NCBI GenBank assembly: GCA_023436225.1 | Contig: JAEZKA010000065.1 | Location: 141,945-205,944, forward strand | Source: Bacillota bacterium | Lineage (GTDB): Bacteria > Bacillota > Clostridia > Lachnospirales > Lachnospiraceae | Reading direction: 5' to 3' | DNA length: 64,000 bases | Shown: positions 51,528-60,693 of the stretch, in pieces | Numbering within the stretch: the stretch's first letter is position 1 | Layout: every line of letters begins with the position of its first letter | Position numbers and translations under genes: made by a program | The notes under the pieces: model-generated | Databases searched by the model: none | Told to the model about the DNA's origin: nothing | The model's input: the letters and a program-made list of their open reading frames with translations, nothing else

Positions 51528-53345
51528 CTATTGTCTGTTACCCGGGAACCCACTATTCCTCCGGTCTCTACCCCCACCGCTGCCATTACTACCACTCGGC
51601 ATACCTCCACTTGGCATACCTCCACTTGGCATACCTCCCTGCATCTCAAAGCCCATACCCGGCATCATTTTTACAGCTTCTGATATTCTACGAACATATA
51701 CCTTCTCATCACCGTTCAAGCCGCTGATAATTTCTATATAATCACCATCCGTGATGCCCGTTTCTACCTTTACCTCTCTAAAGCCAGCCGGGACATCTCC
51801 TACTGCCTCGGTTACCGATTTATCCTCTACATACACGACATTTCCACGCATAAGAGCATCACTTGGAATAGCAATTACCTGTTCTGCCTTTTTGGTGATG
51901 ATCTCACCTGTTACATTCATACCGGGTAATAAATCTCCTGATTCTATAATTTTAACGGTTACAGGATATTGTGTTACACCCTGACTCGTACTACTTAACA
52001 AGCTGATATTAGTAACAATTCCTTGAAAAGTTAAATTTTCATAAGCATCCGCTACAACCTCAACCTCCTGGCCAACCTTAACCTTATTGACGTCAAGCTC
52101 ATCCACGCTCATTTCAAAGGTTACAGCAGACAAATCGTAGATGATACATAAGGTACTGTTCACACTGTTTGATTTTATAGTATCTCCAACAAGAGCCTCC
52201 TTGCTGACGATTTTACCTGAAATAGGTGCTTTAATACTATAATCTGTTCTGTTATCTATTACATCCTGAAGCTTTGCTCTGGAATCTTCAATTGTCTCCT
52301 GCGCGTTTTCTACACTGTCCTTCGCATTATCTACTACATTCTGGGCATTTTTTAGCTTACTCTGGTAATTCTCAAGCTGGCTTTCTATTGATTTATCTGA
52401 TAAAGAATAGATAACATCTCCTTTTTTTACTTTACTTCCCTCACCAATAAAAAGCTTTTCAATCTCGCCGGAGACCTCTGCCTTCAATACCGTATCTGTT
52501 AATACACTAAAGGTACCCTCACCGCTGCTATAATACTTACCGATTACTGCAGTTGCAGTGGTAGTAGTACTAAGCCCACCGGGATTCTCGACCTGAATGG
52601 TTACCTGGTTCACCAGACGATTACCGGTTAATACTTCATCAATATTGCTAACCTTTGTTACAGAACCGATTAGTTCTTCTTCCGTCGCTTCAATTGTAAT
52701 TATAGCTTTCTTACCCACTAGGGACTGATCCACCTCAGAAGCTGAAAACGGAATAGTAAGGAGCATTGAGCTATTATCATAAATCTGTGCAATCTGCGCA
52801 CCTGCCTGTACCGTATCCCCTTCCTCGACATACATTACCTTGATAATTCCGTTTTCTGAAGAGGTCATATTCGGATTGCCATATTTATTCTTTGCTTCTT
52901 CGTAATCCGCTTTTGCATCATCGTAATCTGCAAGAGCATCCTCATAACTATTCTGAGCCTTGGTTAGATTCTTTTCTGCCCTATTTACCGAGGTCTGAGC
53001 AGTATCAATCTCCGAATCAAGATTCTCGGTAGCTACCTGGTATAATACCTGACCTTCCTCAACAGTATCACCTTCTTCAAAATCAGCGGCGATAATTTCT
53101 CCTTGCACCAAGGTAGTAACCTCGTAGGTATTGAGAGGTGATATAGTTCCGGAGGAGGATAGCACATTCTGAATATCTCTAATTTCGACGCTCGCTGTGT
53201 TGATTTCAACCTGCCCCTGTAATCTATTATTTAATTGTGACTTCATCCTCTGAATGACTATTTGTGCTCCGATTAGAAGAATTGCGAGAATCGCCACCCA
53301 TATAATTACTTTCTTCCATCTGACTTTTCCTAGAAATAGTTTCAT
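51528..53345 (-). CDS. MacA-like membrane adaptor with two lipoyl/hairpin modules
   Basis: A 605-aa HlyD/MacA-type adaptor anchored by an N-terminal helix (about 14-30). Unusually it holds two lipoyl-coil units. The first (about 60-200) has VQGEIIAADFEEGDTVEEGQ, a coil from about 95 to 160, and NGIIKVMYVEEGDTV. The second (about 285-420) has EVSGEIEKLFIGEGSKVKKG, coil, and APISGKIVSKEALVGDTI. A beta-barrel and membrane-proximal part follow, and the tail is GGMPS repeats. The start at 53345 has GGGG upstream and clears the overlap with the SLH gene. It should link the ABC pump to outer surface parts of this Gram-positive-type envelope. Confidence 0.85.
   Translation of the reverse strand: MKLFLGKVRWKKVIIWVAILAILLIGAQIVIQRMKSQLNNRLQGQVEINTASVEIRDIQNVLSSSGTISPLNTYEVTTLVQGEIIAADFEEGDTVEEGQVLYQVATENLDSEIDTAQTSVNRAEKNLTKAQNSYEDALADYDDAKADYEEAKNKYGNPNMTSSENGIIKVMYVEEGDTVQAGAQIAQIYDNSSMLLTIPFSASEVDQSLVGKKAIITIEATEEELIGSVTKVSNIDEVLTGNRLVNQVTIQVENPGGLSTTTTATAVIGKYYSSGEGTFSVLTDTVLKAEVSGEIEKLFIGEGSKVKKGDVIYSLSDKSIESQLENYQSKLKNAQNVVDNAKDSVENAQETIEDSRAKLQDVIDNRTDYSIKAPISGKIVSKEALVGDTIKSNSVNSTLCIIYDLSAVTFEMSVDELDVNKVKVGQEVEVVADAYENLTFQGIVTNISLLSSTSQGVTQYPVTVKIIESGDLLPGMNVTGEIITKKAEQVIAIPSDALMRGNVVYVEDKSVTEAVGDVPAGFREVKVETGITDGDYIEIISGLNGDEKVYVRRISEAVKMMPGMGFEMQGGMPSGGMPSGGMPSGSNGSGGGRDRRNSGFPGNRQ
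51598..51642 (-). repeat. Three 15-bp tandem repeats coding GGMPS
   Basis: The unit GGCATACCTCCACTT (plus-strand reading) occurs three times head to tail near the adaptor's 3' end and codes the pentapeptide repeat GGMPS. Such in-frame repeats can change in number by slippage without breaking the gene. Confidence 0.85.
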
Positions 53346-53367
53346 ATCAACAGCCCCTTCTTCCTTA

Positions 53368-55245
53368 CTATTTCGTAATGCTTTCCGCAACAATAACACG
53401 GATCCTACCACCCAGCGTAATTGCCTTATCCCGATATGCTGTAACCTTGTATTTCGACAGATCCTTAATCTTATCCAGAGATGTTACTGTATATTTATCA
53501 TCTGATAAATAATATACTGATAATTTCTCTGCTAATGGATATTTTGTCGTTCCTGAGGTAATTGATGTCATTCCTATTGCTTCCGCCGCCACACCATAAA
53601 GTTCGTATGTTTTTATAATTTCATTATTCTCGTAGCTGAAACCGGCCGGTCCAACTGTTGTAGATAATTTACTTAGATTTGAAGTATTAAGTGTACCAGC
53701 TTTTCCGTCTATCATGTAATTATAGGAGCTTGAATTATTGGCATAAGATACTCCGGTAAAAATTCCATATGTATCAATATCTCCCGTGGCATTATATAAG
53801 ATCAAATTCTCGATCTCACCGGCCACATTGGTATCATAATACATCAACATGCCATTAAGGAGTGTCATGTCAGATAGTCGAGCCGGATACACTGATATAT
53901 ATCTCCCATGACTATAATCAAGAATTTTCACATCGGATGCCAATCTTTTACCGGATATATAAGTACCGGTGCTATTAAAGGTTTCACCCTGTAAACTTGT
54001 GGAAGTAATCTCTGCCTTGCTCACAGTTACTTTTCCATCCTCATATTTTACTACAATAATGTCATCTGCTATAAAATACAATTTACTGTCATCATAATCC
54101 TGTTCGTATTGATTTCCTGCAGCATCAACAAAGGTGGCATAGCTTGTATTAACATAGATCCCTTTCGCATCCTCCACACTATGAACACCAGTACTTAAGA
54201 CAACACCTGCAATTGTCGTATTATATTGATTCTGGTTTAATACACCGGCAACTGAATTATTCTTACCAAGAAGCAAGGTCACAATATCCCCCTTTGATAT
54301 CCTACCAACGGAGGAGAAGTCCTGAGCTGCTTCACTTGTCTCAAAATTATAGCTTCCTCCAGCAACAGTAACAGAAGTAGGATTGATTAGATCTGGACTA
54401 ATAGAACTTAAGACTCCGGTTACTTTCTTATCATATGCCCATATAATCTTTGAGTTTTCCGAGTAATATAACACATCATAATTATCAATGTCAGAGTAGG
54501 TTGATTTCACATCGTTTTTGTAGAAAGTGGCCTCCGTTATGGTAAAAGGAATCTTAGCAATCCAGTTATTACTTGCAATAATAGGGCCTTCTGTATTCGT
54601 ATTCACGACAGAAAGATAGTCCAGCTCACCGCCCTCATCCAGGGAATACCCCAGAGTCTCGGCATACACCTTCCCCTCCTTGGTCTTTGCATTCAGTACA
54701 TTATAAAAAAGATTGACGCAGTCAATATAACCAATCTTAACAGCCTTTTGAGTAACAGAGATATTTTTACTCAGCTTTTTCGATTGATACAGAGCCATCT
54801 TGTTCGCGGTAACATTCCCTGCAAAATCGCTATCAGTATAGCCTAACAGCTTTAGGACACCGGTTATCGACTCGATTAGTGTCACACCCTGATTCGGTTT
54901 AAAACTTCCATCAAGATAACCGTACATCCAGCCGTTCGATACTGCTGTCTTTATGTATCCTGCCGCCCAATGCTTCTTGGAAACATCGCTGAACACAGAT
55001 ACATTGCTAGATACAGCTACTGAATCCTTGAGGGGAGACATATTGATAAGAAGCTGAGCATATTGTGCTCTTGTAATCTGAGCAGCCTCTGTGTCGATGC
55101 TTCCTTTATCTATTTCCATAATATCCAGTGCCTCGATTACTTTCCCGGCCTTCGTTGCAGCATAAGCCTGTCTGTGCTCAAATCCAGGAAACCCAGTCGA
55201 CAGCATCATCACTGCAATTATCATAAAAGCTATTCCTTTTCGCAT
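53368..55245 (-). CDS. Secreted SLH-domain protein
   Basis: A protein of about 625 aa with a signal peptide (1-29; FEHRQAYAA cut region). Three N-terminal SLH repeats (about 40-200) include VFSDVSKKHWAAGYIKTAVS, then NGWMYGYLDGSFKPNQGVTL, and anchor proteins to cell-wall polymers. The rest (about 210-625) is a beta-rich region of unknown family. The start at 55245 has AAGGAG at 8 nt. It is the first gene of an operon with the adaptor and ABC pump, 22 nt ahead of the adaptor, so it may be the surface partner of that pump. Confidence 0.87.
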   Translation of the reverse strand: MRKGIAFMIIAVMMLSTGFPGFEHRQAYAATKAGKVIEALDIMEIDKGSIDTEAAQITRAQYAQLLINMSPLKDSVAVSSNVSVFSDVSKKHWAAGYIKTAVSNGWMYGYLDGSFKPNQGVTLIESITGVLKLLGYTDSDFAGNVTANKMALYQSKKLSKNISVTQKAVKIGYIDCVNLFYNVLNAKTKEGKVYAETLGYSLDEGGELDYLSVVNTNTEGPIIASNNWIAKIPFTITEATFYKNDVKSTYSDIDNYDVLYYSENSKIIWAYDKKVTGVLSSISPDLINPTSVTVAGGSYNFETSEAAQDFSSVGRISKGDIVTLLLGKNNSVAGVLNQNQYNTTIAGVVLSTGVHSVEDAKGIYVNTSYATFVDAAGNQYEQDYDDSKLYFIADDIIVVKYEDGKVTVSKAEITSTSLQGETFNSTGTYISGKRLASDVKILDYSHGRYISVYPARLSDMTLLNGMLMYYDTNVAGEIENLILYNATGDIDTYGIFTGVSYANNSSSYNYMIDGKAGTLNTSNLSKLSTTVGPAGFSYENNEIIKTYELYGVAAEAIGMTSITSGTTKYPLAEKLSVYYLSDDKYTVTSLDKIKDLSKYKVTAYRDKAITLGGRIRVIVAESITK

Positions 55246-55756
55246 GTTCCTTCTCCTTATCATTCTTGAAATAAAATGTCAGCAGGCTAATACCTTTCAT
55301 CATGCTAAGCAAGCCTTGCCTATTTGTGGTTACTTAGTAATAATATCCGAAACGATTTATGACTTCGTCTGCGAAGGTGCATCCCCTGCCTAGAGTGCAT
55401 GTTGTGTAATAATAAATTATTTAACACAAAAATTGCATATCTAACAATATTCTAAATGAAAAGAGTGAAATTTTTGTGTTTTCATTGTGAGGATTTTGAG
55501 AAATTTATTAAATAAATATAAAATATATATGGTATTACATTTCCGATAAGGTGGCGTACTACTTCCGGTAAGGGAACTATATTCTTAAGGGCTGCCTTTG
55601 CGATAGAACGAGCTTTTCAATATTCAAAAAGTCAGCTTCTAAAAATTTTTATTAAGCATACATTAAAACCGGCCTCATCTTATGATAAAGAGGAAGCCGG
55701 CTTATCTCAGTAGAAATATGATATTTTGTATATTAACTCAGTTATGAATCATACCA
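55246..55756. other. AT-rich intergenic region before the SLH operon
   Basis: About 510 bp holds no gene. It should contain the SLH operon promoter. A loose palindrome, TGTGTAATAATAAATTATTTAACACA-like (about 55405-55432), and a very AT-rich block (55500-55535) stand out. The terminator of the upstream secreted-protein gene lies at its right end. Confidence 0.4.
55664..55704 (-). terminator. Terminator of the paralogous secreted-protein genes
   Basis: CCGGC (55669-55673) pairs with GCCGG (55696-55700), extended by CTC/GAG with a bulge; on the minus strand it is followed by TTTTAAT. It lies about 55 bases after the stop at 55757. Confidence 0.6.
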
Positions 55757-56932
55757 TTAATAAGTTACCTTAAAGCTGTTAATAGCTGATGGCAATATTA
55801 AGGATATGTTTTTTGAAGTATTTTCGTCCTTGCCCTTCTTTCGTATATAAATTGTAGACCCACTTGGCGCTACCGTTTTTGATATAGTCATTAGTGCGGA
55901 TGAATTAACCGATTTCCAACTTGTCCTCGCAAGATCAAGTTCCTTATCTTCCCTAACAATGACATACTCATATAAGTTTGTAGCGGATGCCTTATTAAAT
56001 TGCATTACTAGCTTTGAATTGACATAGTAATAGGTAACATCACTGTCGGTTCCTCCGATTGTAGGCTTAGCGGTCTGCCCTGGTATAATCAATTTCAGTG
56101 TCTTGGAAAAAGGCATGTTCGCAGTTGCGGACTTTCTAATCAGTAGGGTTACATTCTTTCCACCGTTCTCATATAGAGCTTTAGGGGCAATATCCTCAAT
56201 AGCCATAGCACCATCGCACTCGATCCAGAAATCCCCATCACTGTCATAATATTCCAGTGTTTTCGTGGTGTTTAAGGTTAACTTAGAGGAATTCACCTTA
56301 ACAGATGGTGCAGATGCCCTTGAAGGAATTGTAATAGAAATCTCTGCGCTCGGACGCATTCCCACATCACTTGAACCGGTTCCGATCACCTGCGGAGTAC
56401 GGAACAAAAGCTTAGCTCCTTTGATACGAAGATTCTCCATCGTTGTCAAAAAGCTCTTATAGCTTGCTGAGCTCTCCGAAAAATTAACCGAATTCCAATG
56501 ATAATCCGTGGTCTTTCTCCATTCAAAATAATCAGCTTCCTCCGCTTCAATGAAGGTAAATTCCCCTTCTACCTTATCATATTCAACATTAATAGAGGAA
56601 TTCTGCATCGGGAGGGTGATTGATTTAACGGTCTTTACAATGTCACCCTTGAAATATAAGGTCACATCAGAGGTAGCGGATACCCAAGAAATATCTAGAG
56701 TATATGCCTTTGCTGCATTGTCATATCCACCCTCAATCTCCGACCAGGTGGTGTTATCGGTTGAATAATATACTATTGTATTATCATTATTAAAGACCTG
56801 TAGTGTCAGCTCTTCATAATCAATTTTACCAAAGGATATCGCTGCTGCTCCCGAAGCAAATACATTACTGGCCGGTATGATCAGGAACAAGATACAGAAT
56901 AAAAATAATATGTAGCTTTTTAGTTTTTTCAT
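55757..56932 (-). CDS. Secreted protein of unknown family, paralogue A
   Basis: A 391-aa protein with a clear signal peptide (about 1-26, ending VFASG). The mature part is beta-rich and made of repeated units. It shares the same order of motifs with the next upstream protein: DISWVSATSDVTLYFKGD, SITLPMQ, FEWRK, GTGSSDVGMRPSAEISITIP, EDIAPKALYENGGKNVTLLIRK and a C-terminal YIRKKG. No SLH, LPXTG or known enzymatic domain was recognised. Only 27 bp separates it from that gene, so the two share a transcript and probably came from duplication. Ribosome site GGAGGG. Confidence 0.75.
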   Translation of the reverse strand: MKKLKSYILFLFCILFLIIPASNVFASGAAAISFGKIDYEELTLQVFNNDNTIVYYSTDNTTWSEIEGGYDNAAKAYTLDISWVSATSDVTLYFKGDIVKTVKSITLPMQNSSINVEYDKVEGEFTFIEAEEADYFEWRKTTDYHWNSVNFSESSASYKSFLTTMENLRIKGAKLLFRTPQVIGTGSSDVGMRPSAEISITIPSRASAPSVKVNSSKLTLNTTKTLEYYDSDGDFWIECDGAMAIEDIAPKALYENGGKNVTLLIRKSATANMPFSKTLKLIIPGQTAKPTIGGTDSDVTYYYVNSKLVMQFNKASATNLYEYVIVREDKELDLARTSWKSVNSSALMTISKTVAPSGSTIYIRKKGKDENTSKNISLILPSAINSFKVTY

Positions 56933-56959
56933 TATAGTCAGCCCTCCAATAAACCTCGG

Positions 56960-59311
56960 TTACGATGCATTCAAGATAGTTAGTTTGCAGCCTGTCCGTA
57001 TCGTAAATCCATTACTTAATGTGATTACCACATTATTGGTAGTCGTCGCGTCAGTAGAAAGTTTATTTATCTTCGCATTTGACAGATATATCGTTGCTTT
57101 TCCTCCTGATATCTTTGCCGAACCGAAGATCGAGGAACCACCCCAGGTCACATCTGCTATACTTACACTATAGCTGCTGTTAAAGATACCTAATTCTAAA
57201 GTATAAGTGATTACTTCTTCCGTCACTGTAGATGTGGTATTGTCCGGATTGGTCACCACCTGTGTCTTTGTTTCCTTTAAGCTTCCTTCGGTAATCGACC
57301 AAGCAATGGGAATATCCTTCAAGGTAGCTGTATTCGAAAGCGTGATATTAATGTCCTCATCCAGAATCTCATTATTATTCAGATAAATCTCGAGCGGAGC
57401 TTCTTTGTCCGTGATATCGATCAAGGAGGAGCTCTCAAAAGCCGCTACATTTACAGTAACCGTTGCAGTAGCTATGGTATCATTCTCTTCGTTTACATAG
57501 GAGCCGTATTCTACTGTGTAATCCGTTCCCTGAGTTAACGTATAGTTATCGTATTTCATTGAACTGATTGCCGTCGGTGTTGAGGTGTATTTTCCTATTG
57601 CCGTAGTATCAATTACATTGATGGTGCCTAGATCCAACCGGAACTTAAAGCTTGTGGCATCATCGGAAGCATTGGATAAATATACTCTCTTGAAGCTTGT
57701 TGTATAATCCTTCTCCGATGGATTATTTATTACGGTCTTCGGATAAAGATATAATAATATTCCTGCATCGGCAGTACTGGTAATAACATCGGAATTGGCT
57801 AAGGTCAATTTTGCAAATAATAATTCCTCTGTTATCTTATCAATACTCTCTGTTGAGGTGATTTTGGTAGTAATGATATATTTATCTGAAATGCTATTGC
57901 TGTTCGGGTTCTTTGCTACGGTACTCTTGCAGGCTACGGAGCCTTTTGTATTGCCATAGGTATCCATAAAGCTGATCGAGGATACTGTAGTCGAGGTAGC
58001 ACTATATAGGCTGAAGGTCAGATGGCTGGAGGTCTTACTGGTCTTGCATACCCCTGCTGTCGTTATCAATGTTGTTAATGTTGACGGTGTCGGTGCTCCT
58101 GGATATGTAATACCAGTATTTCCTGTAACATCAACCTCTGCTGAGGCAAGGGCAAAATCCGAATTTTCCAAGGATCCGATCGATTTCTTACGTACATAGA
58201 TTTTGCTTCCAGTCTTGGCCGCTGTATTGTCCAAAGTGACCGCTGTGCTTGAGGTGATCGCTGTCCAGGCTGCTGTCTGATGATTCAATTCGCTTCCTTC
58301 CTTCACAACAGTATATTCAAAGGGCACTTTACTGTTGGCAGCCTTTACCTGAAGCGATAGTGAGCTGGAACTTGTATAGCTTAAGGATATTCCATAAGTC
58401 TCTAAACTAGGAGGTCCCTCCTGAATTGGTATTGTAACAGAGGCTGTCTTAGACATTAATGCTGTACTCTTGGCATTTGTACGAAACTGCATTGTGACAG
58501 CGGATTGAGAAGCCAAAGTAGTATTGTATAAGACGCTTGGAGCGATATTCCTTAGTAACAAATCGGTAGAACTTCCTACCGTAATCCAATCGGTAGCAGC
58601 TCCATCCTTGTTGATGGTACGATACGCCATTCCTTTTTTCACTTCAATACTGAATTTGGATCCATTGATCGTGATTGTAGGAGCCGAAGGCTTCTTTGGA
58701 ACGGTAATAGTAACCTCCTTGCTTGGTCGAAAACCGACATTAGTAACACCGGTTCCATTCACAGGAGCAAGTCTAAAATAAACCGTTGCCCCATTGGAAT
58801 ATAATAGACTTATATCTGAACTGATTGTATTTTTATCTACTGTCTTCCAGGACGTACTACCCTTCTTCCTCCATTCTACGCTACGGTTTCCAGCATTCTT
58901 GAAGGAGATTGTCCCCTTAACTTTATTAAAAGTAGCGTTAAAATTGGTCGCCTGCTTTGGAATAGTAATAGAGACAACCGCAGTAGAGCTATTACCCTTA
59001 AAGTTCATAACATAATTACTAGCTGCCGATATCCAGGAGATATCCATTGTAACTGTTTTATTGCTTTGGATGGTACCGGGTACCTCTTCCCAGGTCCTTT
59101 TCAAAGCATCAGAGAAGTATACCGCTGTGTCCCCTTCATTCAACTGTAAGGTTATAGTACTATTCTGATAATTAATTTCCTTTACCTGAATGCTAGCCGC
59201 AGCTTTTGTCTGCTTTGGCATCAAAGACATTAATACCAGCATCAAAATAAGAGCTGAAGTTAACCCCAAAATCCTGCGAATTTCTGTCCCCTTGTTTTTG
59301 TCTATACGCAT
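56960..59311 (-). CDS. Secreted protein of unknown family, paralogue B
   Basis: A 783-aa protein with signal peptide (about 1-38, ending TKAAAS). Residues about 38-400 match paralogue A in order: MDISWISAASNYVMNFKGN, SITIPKQ, VEWRKKG, GTGVTNVGFRPSKEVTITVP, RNIAPSVLYNTTL and KIYVRKKS. Residues about 410-783 are extra: two or more beta-sandwich regions, including a YTLTQGTDYTVEYG stretch like X2/Ig-type linker modules of surface proteins. No anchor motif is seen, so it may be secreted or bound to other surface proteins. Start supported by AAGGAAGAAAT. Confidence 0.75.
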   Translation of the reverse strand: MRIDKNKGTEIRRILGLTSALILMLVLMSLMPKQTKAAASIQVKEINYQNSTITLQLNEGDTAVYFSDALKRTWEEVPGTIQSNKTVTMDISWISAASNYVMNFKGNSSTAVVSITIPKQATNFNATFNKVKGTISFKNAGNRSVEWRKKGSTSWKTVDKNTISSDISLLYSNGATVYFRLAPVNGTGVTNVGFRPSKEVTITVPKKPSAPTITINGSKFSIEVKKGMAYRTINKDGAATDWITVGSSTDLLLRNIAPSVLYNTTLASQSAVTMQFRTNAKSTALMSKTASVTIPIQEGPPSLETYGISLSYTSSSSLSLQVKAANSKVPFEYTVVKEGSELNHQTAAWTAITSSTAVTLDNTAAKTGSKIYVRKKSIGSLENSDFALASAEVDVTGNTGITYPGAPTPSTLTTLITTAGVCKTSKTSSHLTFSLYSATSTTVSSISFMDTYGNTKGSVACKSTVAKNPNSNSISDKYIITTKITSTESIDKITEELLFAKLTLANSDVITSTADAGILLYLYPKTVINNPSEKDYTTSFKRVYLSNASDDATSFKFRLDLGTINVIDTTAIGKYTSTPTAISSMKYDNYTLTQGTDYTVEYGSYVNEENDTIATATVTVNVAAFESSSLIDITDKEAPLEIYLNNNEILDEDINITLSNTATLKDIPIAWSITEGSLKETKTQVVTNPDNTTSTVTEEVITYTLELGIFNSSYSVSIADVTWGGSSIFGSAKISGGKATIYLSNAKINKLSTDATTTNNVVITLSNGFTIRTGCKLTILNAS

Positions 59312-59375
59312 ATTTCTTCCTTAACCTTTCCTTTATCCGATAGTATTATTGTACCTCCCTGTACTTACCTATCCT

Positions 59376-59404
59376 ATTGTAATACATTTCTTTCCATAGA
59401 ACAA
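59376..59404 (-). promoter_or_regulatory. Promoter of the paralogous secreted-protein genes
   Basis: Minus strand: -35 TTGTTC (59404-59399), 17 bp, -10 TACAAT (59381-59376), about 65 bases before the ATG at 59311. Confidence 0.55.
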
Positions 59405-59549
59405 GAGTCTGCTGACCTACTAACGCTATTCTATAGTCTGAGTCCATCATATGTTATATCGACATTTTTACCATATCTTATGACCCTTTTTCAAATTCTT
59501 TATAAAATCTTAAGATATTTTACTATGTGATTTTAACTTATTAAGACAT

Positions 59550-59628
59550 AAAAAAACGTTGGACATTCATCCAACGGCACATTTTGACAACAGAGTAGAG
59601 AGCTCCAAGGTCTTTGACTTCAAATTGT
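59550..59628 (-). ncRNA. Candidate small RNA (~79 nt)
   Basis: A self-contained minus-strand unit has a strong promoter just upstream and a perfect terminator: CGTTGGA-CATTCA-TCCAACG (59557-59576) followed by seven Ts (59556-59550). The RNA body carries a C/U-rich open stretch (GAGCUCUCUACUCU) that could pair with ribosome-binding sequences. No ORF with a ribosome site fits inside. The secreted-protein gene has its own promoter further down, so this is not simply its leader. No match to an RNA family that I know. Confidence 0.55.
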
Positions 59629-59634
59629 ATATAT

Positions 59635-59663
59635 ATCATATCCTGCAAACGCCAAAATGTCAA
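59635..59663 (-). promoter_or_regulatory. Strong promoter of the candidate small RNA
   Basis: Minus strand: -35 TTGACA (59663-59658, full consensus), 17 bp, -10 TATGAT (59640-59635). One of the best promoters in the window, yet no protein gene follows. Confidence 0.75.
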
Positions 59664-59743
59664 GAAATAAATAGCAAAAGACAGATATAACAAGCTTATA
59701 CATGCTGATGACAATCTTAAATATCTGAACCGATTTCTTCAAT

Positions 59744-59772
59744 TTTACAAATTAACATAGTGATACTAGAAT
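59744..59772 (+). promoter_or_regulatory. Promoter of the ABC-2 permease pair
   Basis: Plus strand: -35 TTTACA (59744-59749), 17 bp, -10 TAGAAT (59767-59772), about 37 bases before the first permease start. Divergent from the small-RNA promoter. Confidence 0.55.
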
Positions 59773-59808
59773 AGATAAGAAACTCACTAATAAAAACGGA
59801 AGAAAGAG

Positions 59809-60669
59809 GTGAAAGCTATCCTAACAATGAAATTGAAGCAATACTATTCTAGTATAAAAGCATACCTTTCCATATTTCGTATAAAAACTGCAGAAGGCTT
59901 TCAGTATCGTATCGCCGCATTTGCAGGCGCCACAATCAGCATCTTCTGGGCGTATATCGAAATTGTAGTCTGCTCTGTCTTCTATCATTACTCCGATCAC
60001 CCCTTTTCAGGCATATCTGCTGGCCTTACCCTTCCGGAGCTGATCACTTATATCTGGCTCGCGCAGATCATGTTCCTAATACAACCTACGAGTATTGACA
60101 GTGATATACTTAGCAAGATACAAAGCGGTGATGTATCCCTCGAGCTGTGCCGTCCCTTAGATCTCTATCAGCTTTGGTTTGCCAAGGTAGCCGCCGGCAG
60201 ATTAGTACCCCTCTTTTGGCGGGGTTCCATCATACTAATCATTGGGTTACTTATGCCCGCTTCCTATCGGTTGATGCCTCCCCACTCCTTAGCTGCAATG
60301 CTCTGTACCCTGCTTTCAGTCTTTAGTGCATTCCTGCTTTGTTCTGCTTACGGAACTCTAGTCTGTGTCATTCGCTTGAGCGTTCCATGGGGTGATGGCC
60401 CTACCTATTTGATTATGTTGGTCGGCAGTGTTCTTTCCGGTAGTTATCTTCCATTACAGCTCTGGCCTGACTTTCTACAACCGTTTTTGTTACTGCAGCC
60501 CTTTGCCGGATATCTGGATATTCCGCTGCGTTTCTATCTGGGAACCTTATCCCCAAGCAGTATTCTCTGGGCAGGAGGCTTGCAGTTGACCTGGTCATTG
60601 GTATTCATTATACTTGGTAAGCTTCTTATTACAAGAAAAATAAACCGGCTGATCATCCAAGGTGGATAA
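59809..60669 (+). CDS. ABC-2 type transporter permease (COG4587-like)
   Basis: A 286-aa protein with about six membrane helices: YRIAAFAGATISIFWAYIEI near residue 35, ELITYIWLAQIMF, a long central hydrophobic set and a C-terminal QLTWSLVFIILGKLLI. The cytoplasmic GDVSLELCRPLDLYQLWFAK motif is typical of COG4587 permeases that work with a COG3694 partner and a COG4586 ATPase. The start is a GTG with GGAAG upstream; an ATG six codons later is an alternative. Ends 24 nt before the second permease. No ATPase is adjacent. Confidence 0.85.
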   Translation: MKAILTMKLKQYYSSIKAYLSIFRIKTAEGFQYRIAAFAGATISIFWAYIEIVVCSVFYHYSDHPFSGISAGLTLPELITYIWLAQIMFLIQPTSIDSDILSKIQSGDVSLELCRPLDLYQLWFAKVAAGRLVPLFWRGSIILIIGLLMPASYRLMPPHSLAAMLCTLLSVFSAFLLCSAYGTLVCVIRLSVPWGDGPTYLIMLVGSVLSGSYLPLQLWPDFLQPFLLLQPFAGYLDIPLRFYLGTLSPSSILWAGGLQLTWSLVFIILGKLLITRKINRLIIQGG

Positions 60670-60693
60670 TGAGCCGGTTAGAAAGGTTATTTT

